From Montifringilla adamsi (lineage: Eukaryota > Chordata > Aves > Passeriformes > Passeridae): a DNA stretch of 64,000 nucleotides. The notes beneath the pieces were generated by a model that saw only the letters and a list, made by a program, of their open reading frames with translations, had not been told where the DNA came from and searched no databases. Of this stretch, positions 50,701 to 59,700 are shown in pieces. The stretch is taken from assembly GCA_017590115.1 (NCBI GenBank), contig JAGGNK010006448.1, positions 12,587,049 through 12,651,048 of the forward strand. The letters are read 5' to 3'. The translations under genes were made by a program, and so were the position numbers. Positions within the stretch are counted from its first letter, which is position 1. Every line of letters starts with the position of its first letter.

Positions 50701-53700
50701 AAAATAACACTGTGATAACTTTGCAAAGACAAATTTAACATGGGTAGGAATGCACCAAATTTTATTTGCTACCAGCAAAATTTGCCCACATTTGCATTAT
50801 TTGACAGGACAAAGGGGAATGGATTCAAACTGAAAGAAAGCAGTTTAGATGAGATATTAGGAAAAAGTTCTTTACTGGGAGGTGGTGAGGTACTGGAACA
50901 GGTTGCCCAGACAAGCTGTGGATGCTCCATCCCTGGAGATGTTCAAGGCCAGGTTGGAAAGCAAACCTGAGCAAACTTGTCTAGCGGAAAGTGTTCTTGC
51001 CCATGCCAGGGTGTTAAAACAAGATGATCTTTAAGGTTGCTTCCCACCCAAACCATTCTATAGTTTTATTATTTCCTTTAAAAATTTAGGAAGTACTCAA
51101 AACTTAAGTATTTTGAAAGAAAAAAAAAAAAGGTATTTAGATAAAGGGTAACTCATTGCGAAGAATACACTAGTATTGCTTTGGGTTAAGGTTTTTTTAA
51201 ATAATTTACCCACTGTGCAATTAACATAAACTTCACCAATTTTGCAGTCATTGAGCAGACAACTTCAACATCACCACCACCACCACCACCATGAAGGTGG
51301 CCTGTTTTAAACTAGTGCTATTTTGTTATGAAGCCATTTCATCATTGAGGAAATTACTCAAAAAAAAATTTACAAGCAGCCATGAAGAGGCGCAAGCTTG
51401 GATACAAGAGTATCTAATGGATATAGTAATTCACTGTTACAAAGGAGATGGCTCTTCCCACGAAGAGGCTAGAAGAGGGATAGCCTTGAAAATCTGGCAG
51501 CATTGTTGTGACTGAGATAGCAAGAACATTAACAGAGACATTCCAATGGGTGGCAGAAAAGTGGTTCTATCATAATTAACAAACACATTGTATATGCACC
51601 ACAATGAAAAAGAGGACAAAAATGCAGCTAAAAATGAACAGGCTACAAAGCATGAACAAAGTTTAGACACACCACTTACGAAGAATGAAAGCAAATTCAG
51701 TGATGCCAACAGCAAAACACGTCTCCAAACACAACATGTCTGCCCCTATAAATTTGTTGAGAACAAGGTAGGGAGTAACCTGATAAGTGAATTCAGTGCA
51801 GAAAACTCAGAGCTTGAGCTTGTGAAAAGCAGCTGAAACAATCTTCAAAAGGTAAATTTAAAAAGACCCAATATATGGAGATGAAGTTGCTGATTAAGAG
51901 CTCTTCTGGTAACTACAGAAAAGCAAATCTTGCTATTATTTAGATATAAGAGCATGAAGGAAAAAAAAAAACTTGACAGAAAAAATTACAAGCAAACTTT
52001 TTTGGGTTTGAAACTGCACAAAACAGAACAGAAATCATGTTCTTATGGAAAGTAAATGAACTGCTACCAAACATACATAAAAAGAGAGAAAACAGGTTTC
52101 ATAACCTCAGCTAATCACATTTGGGACAATGGCAAATGCAGTTAAATAGAAACCTGGAAAGGTTCCTGTAACTAGATAGCTGGCTGAAGAACAATCCTTC
52201 AAATTTTATGAGTTTTCCAAGACTGGAGCATTTTCTGAGCATTTTGAGCATCCTGGCTCAAATGTATCATTGGCAGTGATTTGAGCTTAGAGCTGCTTCT
52301 GACAGCATGTTTAGAGAACAGTCATACATGAGCAGAAGAAGACTTGTTTTCCCCCTTTGTGTTGTTTTTTCCCCCCCTTCCCTCACTAGACAATTTTAAC
52401 CTGAGGAAGAGAAAAAGAGAGGAACATAGGAAAGCTATATGTAATTTAGAAAAAGCCAGTTTCTGTGCTTTTTAATTTCTGATATGGACTAAAAACTAAT
52501 ATTGGTGCTCCTTTAATACTAGCTTCTCACACCTTATAAATTAACTTTCAGTTATCTAACTGCATTACCTGAAAAAATCCAAATCAAGCACAAATATTTC
52601 TTTCCAATTTTTCTCTAAATAATTTAAACTTTAACATAAATTCAATGGTGGTATTCATGGTGCTTCTTTGAAAACATGCAGCTTCTTCTGTAATCTTCCA
52701 AAAATTCTAAAAGTGGTATCTAGTACTGCAAGCTAAGTATTTTCTGTGCCATTTTAAGTGCTAGTTTTAGGGCCATGCTGAACAAAATAGCCTTACTCTT
52801 AATGTCATTATAAATTAACACTGCTGGACTTCCTTCCCAGACAAGGGTTTTTACATTGTAATCAATTTAACCTAAGTGTGAGGAAGAACTTTGCAAAGAT
52901 AAAAACTGAATGCTCTAAAAGGAAATAGCTTGAACAGGTTTCTAGACAATGGTAGGCATTTCCACCTATAAACAATCATAAGTGTGTTTCCAGGTAGTTC
53001 TAAATGCTCTAGCTCACTATTTTAAATTTTTCTTGAGGGGGATGAGGCCAGTATCAAACATTTGAGCCATGGCTTACCCAAGAGCTGCTCATAGACTGAG
53101 TGACAGCCACAAGATAGAGGAATTAAAAAAATACATGTGAAGCTGAATGGCAAACACAGAAAATATGCCTTAATATTTTTTTAATTATTCAAATTATACT
53201 GGCAACTATATAATGGCTAGTGATTTCAAACCTGTAAATATGGCTACGGAAAACTGAACGGGGTTAAACGGTGTAGCTTTCAAATAAAAATAATAAGCAC
53301 TTAAGAGTTTTCTGTTCTACGACTTGGGAATATTTCCTTAATACATTGAATGACAGATTTAAATGTTTTGTGTTGTTGAAAACAAGCTAGATAGATCAAA
53401 GTAGTGCAGAAGAGTCATGTGTACAACAAAAATATTTGGAGTTAGCTTGTGCCAGCAAGTCTTCGAAGGAAATAAAAGTTTGATAGCACAAATCAGTCTT
53501 CACGTAAATCACATATAAAATGAGACTCTGCCAAAACTGGGGAAACGCAGAAAACTTGTTCAGATATTATACTATTGAGGGATAAAGACACAGGAGAACT
53601 GACTATATTCCAAAACTGTGACTACTTGAAGGAGATCTTCCGATGTAACACACACTTTAATGCCCGCCTTGATGAAAATCTGACCACAGAATCCAAACAA

Positions 53701-56700
53701 AGGATGACAAAAGCCATTATGATTTATGACAAAATTCAGTCATGCCTTTTGAAGGATGAGATTGAGAGCTATGGATTAGCTTCATTCATACAGGCCTGAG
53801 GAGAATTATTGCAGGAGGTCACTAGAAATAGCAGTTAAACACTTCAGCCATACCCCCAGACTGCTCAGACAAAATGCCTGAGGATATTCTTAATGGTTTT
53901 CTTTCTTCTCCATTGATAATTCAGAGCTGCTCACCGGAATGACCCTGCTAAGTGAACCAGTCAATCAGGTAAGAGCACACTTAGCAGAAGTAACCTGGGT
54001 TCCTCTTGATCTGTGATACTGAAGAGGCACACTACAGAAGGGGATTTTGGTAGTATAGCCAACTCATGATTTTCAGTCCTGGAGCGAACACCTGGTGCAG
54101 GGTATCATCGGGAGAGATTCCATATTCGAGAACTTCCCTCAGTACAACATCCTTTTCAAGAAGTCTTACTTCCATCCTACAAACTTTCATGTGTGGCTGG
54201 GAACACATGAAGCCCAAACTCCTCTCTAAATAACTGTAGCTTCCCAAAACTCATTTTTTTTTTAGCTGAGAGTGGGAAGACTACAAGTAGAGTTATTCGT
54301 GTCAGAATCAAAGAAAAAGAAGCCCCCAGACTGTATTAAAAAGAGAGTCCAGGTGCATTCAGGTAAGCACTCTAACAGGCCAGAGAAAATTCATTACAAA
54401 TTCAACATGCAATTTATAACAAGGATTTTAGATGTCCTTCTGTAGAAATACATCAACTCATCATCAACTTTCCCCACAGTAAACAAACTTAGGTCCAACT
54501 ACTTGGTTGAATAAAATTAATTTACAGACTGTTCAGATGTCTGCATACTTTTCAAACAGACATTTCGATTGCAGGTATGGGCATGTGGACAAGAGACTTT
54601 GCTCACTATTTACTCCAACTCCAGTGTCTAAGATGCTTAGTAGTTATCCTAACAAGATCCACAAGAAGATTTTTTTAAAAGGTGTACTGAAATAAACTAT
54701 TTATTTAGATAAACATTGTCATTTAAAAAATATAACAAGATTATCACAAAGCTTGGTTCAGTCCAGCTTAATCAAGTCAGAAACTCTGTTATGTAAGGGG
54801 TATTTTGCTAGAACACACTTTTGGCTGGGATGATGCAGCTAAGAGTAAAAGACTGCATTTGAACAGGTTCATGTCCTTCACTATTAAGAATGAAGGGGAA
54901 AAAAATCAGTTTAAGAATTAAAGAAAGCAGGTACTTTTTTTAAACAGTCATCACATAATTTCCTACATTGGAAAGGGAGGGGGAATACCTACAAGTGACT
55001 GATCATTTACTTCAAAAGGCAGTAAAATTGTTGAGATGCAGAAGTAGATTTTATAATATGGTCAGATGAGGAAATTGTGCTACTTCTTCTGTACCTAAAA
55101 GAAAAAATAAATTAGGGTAATGGGACTCACAGCAAAGATTTTGTGGGGATTTTTAGAGCTAAAGAGAGTTAAGAAACAAAGAAATAGGGAGTAATCACCT
55201 CATGGCTCCTACTACTAAAAACCTGTGGTAAAAAAAAAGCAAAAACCAACCCCAAACAAACAAAAAAACCCCACAACAAAACCAGGGTGGATTAAATTAC
55301 CTGGAAGTCATCATAAGGGAACAGTAGCATCTCACGTAGAGGATCATTCAAAATCTGTGTTTTCCTCTGAACAATGACATTTTCATAGTCTATTGGTTCT
55401 ATAAGTTTTGGTTTTGCCTACAGGAAAAAAGAAAAAATCAAAATAAATTCAGGTATATTGAGGGAATATTACAATTGTTGACTTATTCTAGAAGTTACTC
55501 TTTAAAAGATTGGCAGGATTATATTGCATCTACATCAAAAACATACAGTATTCAAAATGCAGACTTTGTCATGTTACGCCATATGGGGAAGTGCAAGTGA
55601 CAATTAGAGACAAGCATGCTGATTGCCTCAGAATTATTTCACAAAATCCAGTAAGCCAGAGCTTATAAGCATAATCACATATGTATTCTCACTGCAAAAA
55701 AATTATAAAAAAATTACTAGTCTCTTATGTTGATGGTTGCCTTTGCTTGATACAGCCCAGAAAGCTCTGATCTGGGCTTAAGAGGAATGAAAACAACCTT
55801 AGCTCAAAGACTGAGCTGTGTTTTAATTCAGCAATAACCTGCAGCAGGGGCAGGCTAATTGACATTCCTCCTTCTTTCTATTTTTTTTTTTTTTTTCAAA
55901 ATTCCCATAGGCCATCTACTTCCCTCTTAATTGCACAAGTAGCTTTCCTCAGTAACTGTGCATTGATTCAACATTAAAACCCCTTTCCACGAATGAGGCA
56001 TTACAGCTGCCCCTGCACAATCAGACAGAGAAAAACCTTCACCCTGCCAAGCATTCTGTTAAGTGGTCAGATGGCAAAGCAGCTTTACACAGAGCTCTGA
56101 ACAAGGTAGCTCTGCCTTGGAGTGTGCAAAACTAATGCAAAGATGGGGTTACAATCTAGCTTGAACTTTCCGCAACTAAAATTCAGCATCACAGTAACAG
56201 ACTTAAAATTACATTTTTTTACAAGCAACAATTACAAGAGACTTTACAAATTATACTTTCTCAAGATCACTGGTACTAAGTTATAGGTAAGGTATATTAA
56301 AGATAGTTGTAGCAGCAAGACCAGCTTCTGTCATCATTATAGGTAAAATGATAAGTTTTATATACTTTTTTTATAACTCATGACAATAACCTTCCAAATT
56401 CTAATTGTCCTACACAGAAAAAAGCTCCATCAGTAACTGCTGTTAATCACTAGTATATTAATAATATTCCTGAGACACCCTACAGGTGTTTTCTTCATTC
56501 AATAGTGAATCGAATAAATTTGTTTGTCAAGGAATTAGGAAAGATTTGGTCAGAGAAAGTTACCAAAGTTTTCAGGCTTAGGTCACAGGCTATTTAAAAA
56601 CTATTTGAGATTCCCTCATATGTACCACAGAGTAGTTTTTTATTGGCAAGAAAAATGTGGGAACATAACAAAGCATAGCAGCTGAAGAGGCAAAGAAAAG

Positions 56701-59700
56701 CCAAGTCTGGAAAAATCTACTAAAAATTATGAAAAAAATGTGTTTTGTTAAGAAAAATAGCTAGCATTTACAATCACACAGGAAGGATTTACTAGAAGTG
56801 CATTAGCTATGTAACAACATAACAGCACAGACCAATACTTCTAAGAGCCATAATTATTATGTTGTGTTTGACATCTTTGTGCTCAGATGAGATGGAGAAG
56901 GGCTGTTCAGTTCACTCCATAATCCACTCTGACACGTTTGGAGAGCTTATGACTTGAACCCCAGCTACTGCCTCATCTTCTCCTGTCATTCATGAACATG
57001 AGCTATCACAAAGCCAAGAACTAATGTCAGCGTCCATCAGAAAAGGCTTAAGTTTATGTTCATGCATCGTTCTGTAGCTTAAATGGTTGGAAAATTTAGC
57101 TCAGAAAAGCACACACAACCTAAAAAAAGATTATGCTTTTATTAAGAAGGCACACACAACCTTAGAAAAGATTATGTTTTCTCTAATGTACTAATTCACA
57201 CAAAATATTTTGGTTGCAAGTTTGCATTTGAGTGTTCAGACCGCTGCAGTGCATCCCAAGCTAATGAAATCATGTGCCCCACAATTCCTTAACACCTTGT
57301 CCGCCCAACTATTTGAAACATTTCCTACATACTGACACTGCAAAATTACCCCTTCACAAAATTTCAGACTGAGCAGCCCCACTCCAACGGATTGTCACAA
57401 CCAGTTCTGATTCCAAATAAACTACAGTAACTTCACCTCTTCCAACTCATTCACTAAAGCAATAACTGTCCTTTACAAATTTTCTTCCTTAAGCACAGAG
57501 ATAACAGAATACAAAGAGCATTTCAAACTTTACTGGTCTACACATGAAGTACAAGGCAACACATCAGCCAGAAAACAAAACACCCTTTACTCACCTTTCT
57601 CTCACCTTCAGTGTAACAGGTCTCTCTCTACCTATCCAGGCAAGAAAGATGCTCACCTGCCAACCCCTGAGCCTGAGCTCTCATGCAATACACTTTCTTA
57701 AGTTAAAGCAAGGTTTAGAGACTACTAGAGTAACATGGCCCAGCCACTCCTTTTGGTCAAGTTTGCCTTTCCCATGTGACCACTCCTTCTCAAGTGTTTG
57801 TCATGAGAAATTATACACAACATGCTGTGGTGACAGGTTGGTTTGAGAGTGGTGCAGGATGACTGACCTCTAGGAGAAACAAAAATAAATACTGCAAATT
57901 AAACTGTGCAGAGAAGGACCATTTGATTTGTGTAGACAGTCTCTGAAGTTAGCTGAAAAGATTTGGCTTTACAATAGGCCTAAAGCCATTAAAAGCAGGG
58001 TTGGTGCTGAAGAGCTATGTCCATCCTCCTGTTAATTCTCTTAGGAAGGTGACAGGTGATGACTGGAAGAAAGCTAGTTCTGGCTTCTCTCATTTTACCA
58101 GCAAAACCAGAGGAAAAGGATTACTTTTAAAGAAAACACAACTAAAATTATTTAATGGGCATGCAAACACACACACTTCTCTAGCACAGCTAATTCAAAA
58201 CCCAAAAATGCTGCTTTAGAAATCATCCAATTAATTGCAAATGCCTCTTTGCCTTATAGTCACAAAACTGGCTTACCACAACTATAAAATTAATGAAAAG
58301 GAATCTTAAAAGAATATAAGCTTTGCTTATATTTTGTTTGCATGCTGTAAAAACAAGATGAAAAAAAATATTCCTCCCTCATGAGAAGCTGTTAAAGAAT
58401 CTAAAGCTCACTGGAGCTGAGGTCTTAAATACAGACTTCTCCTATTTAATCAGTGAGGTACTTGATTTGCAGAAATATCATTTATGTAAAAATTGATGAA
58501 GAATTTGCTTCCTGGGGTTTTGCTTAAATGTTAGTCATTTCTTTCTTAGTCATTTGTCAGATTCAAAAGGAAGAGGATGTTTTATCAGTTTGGACCAGAT
58601 ATGAAAAAAGAAAACAATAAACAACACACTGATACTGGCATTTAGCCAGACATAAAACAGCACAAGGAAGCAGATTCTCTCTCAGGCTCTTCTAAACTTA
58701 AAAAAAAAAAAAAAATCTGGTCAATTACTTCATGTAATGTAAAAGAAAATATGATGGGTAGTTATACGATTAATACAATTTATGGACCAGCAGACACAGA
58801 TAAAACTTAGCCCAGTTAAAACTGCAACATCAAGTTTATAGGCGCTAAAAGTCAGTCTTTACAATAAGGCTTAACTTTTCCTATTAATCTGCAGCCAACA
58901 ATATTTTTATTTCTGCAATCTAGGAAAATGTTAAGAGCACAGGCGTTCATGGCTGGTCTAGAGCCAGCCAATGCTATATTTTTGAAAGATAAAAGAGCAA
59001 ATTTTCTGCCATACCACTTTGGGTTTTGCCTGAGTATTACAGGCATGGAAACTTATCAGAAATAGGAAATATTTCAAAACAGCAATCATGACACCCACAC
59101 AGCAAGCATTTTAATCTGTCAGGATACAGTATATATATTTGGACAAGTAGTGTCAAAATTCATCAGATAAAATAAATTTTAATCTCAGAGTTCAGTGATT
59201 ATCTACACTACACATTACAGAAAAAAAAAAACCCCACAGGACACGTTTTTCTCCCATGCTTAAATTGAGACAATTGTTATTGTCCAATTATCTTCTCAGA
59301 AAACAAAAGATGGTAAGGCTAAGCACACTCAATATTGTTAGCCTCCTGCTACAAAACATCATTTACCTTATAAAAACATGCTTGGCTTATACACCTGCAA
59401 ATTAACAAATTCCATAAGGAGCAAAATGGAGCTACAGGCACTAGCAGGAAGCAGCATATAAATAGATGAATCGGTGTTATGTATTTCTTAATAGCAGCCT
59501 GAGGAAAGCCACTGTGGTCATACAGTAAGATTATTTAATACTAAATATGGGTAACAGCTCCATGTTTATATACTGTCCCATAATAAACATAAAATAAATT
59601 GCTTAGCTTCAGGTTTTAAAAATTAATTCAATAAATTATTTGCATCCCAGAGCTTACTTTTAACTATTATATTTTATACTGCCAGCAAGTTTCCAAGCAG

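Larger units (their letters stand above)
47652..55300 (-). other. DOCK9 intron 2 (7.6 kb)
   Basis: The largest intron in the window. It holds a short tandem duplication (50570-50600), a plus-strand CR1 copy (50807-51066), a (CAC)n run (51272-51290), two plus-strand splice-bounded open segments (53925-53968 and 54266-54362) and several open frames of 70-128 codons on the plus strand that I cannot assign. No DOCK9 exon was recognised inside it. Confidence 0.75.

Noticed and set aside
52860..53030. Possible very degraded CR1 3' end
   Set aside because: Only scattered words (GAGGAAGAACTTTGC, GAACAGG) resemble CR1; this is too little to call.
53575..53799. 75-codon plus-strand frame that looked like a degraded enzyme or transposase piece
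   Set aside because: I could match it to no family, it begins with TTG rather than ATG and lacks splice sites.
58852..59046. 64-codon minus-strand ATG frame as a second alternative DOCK9 first exon
   Set aside because: I found no consensus donor in phase 0 at its end and it is not DOCK-like.
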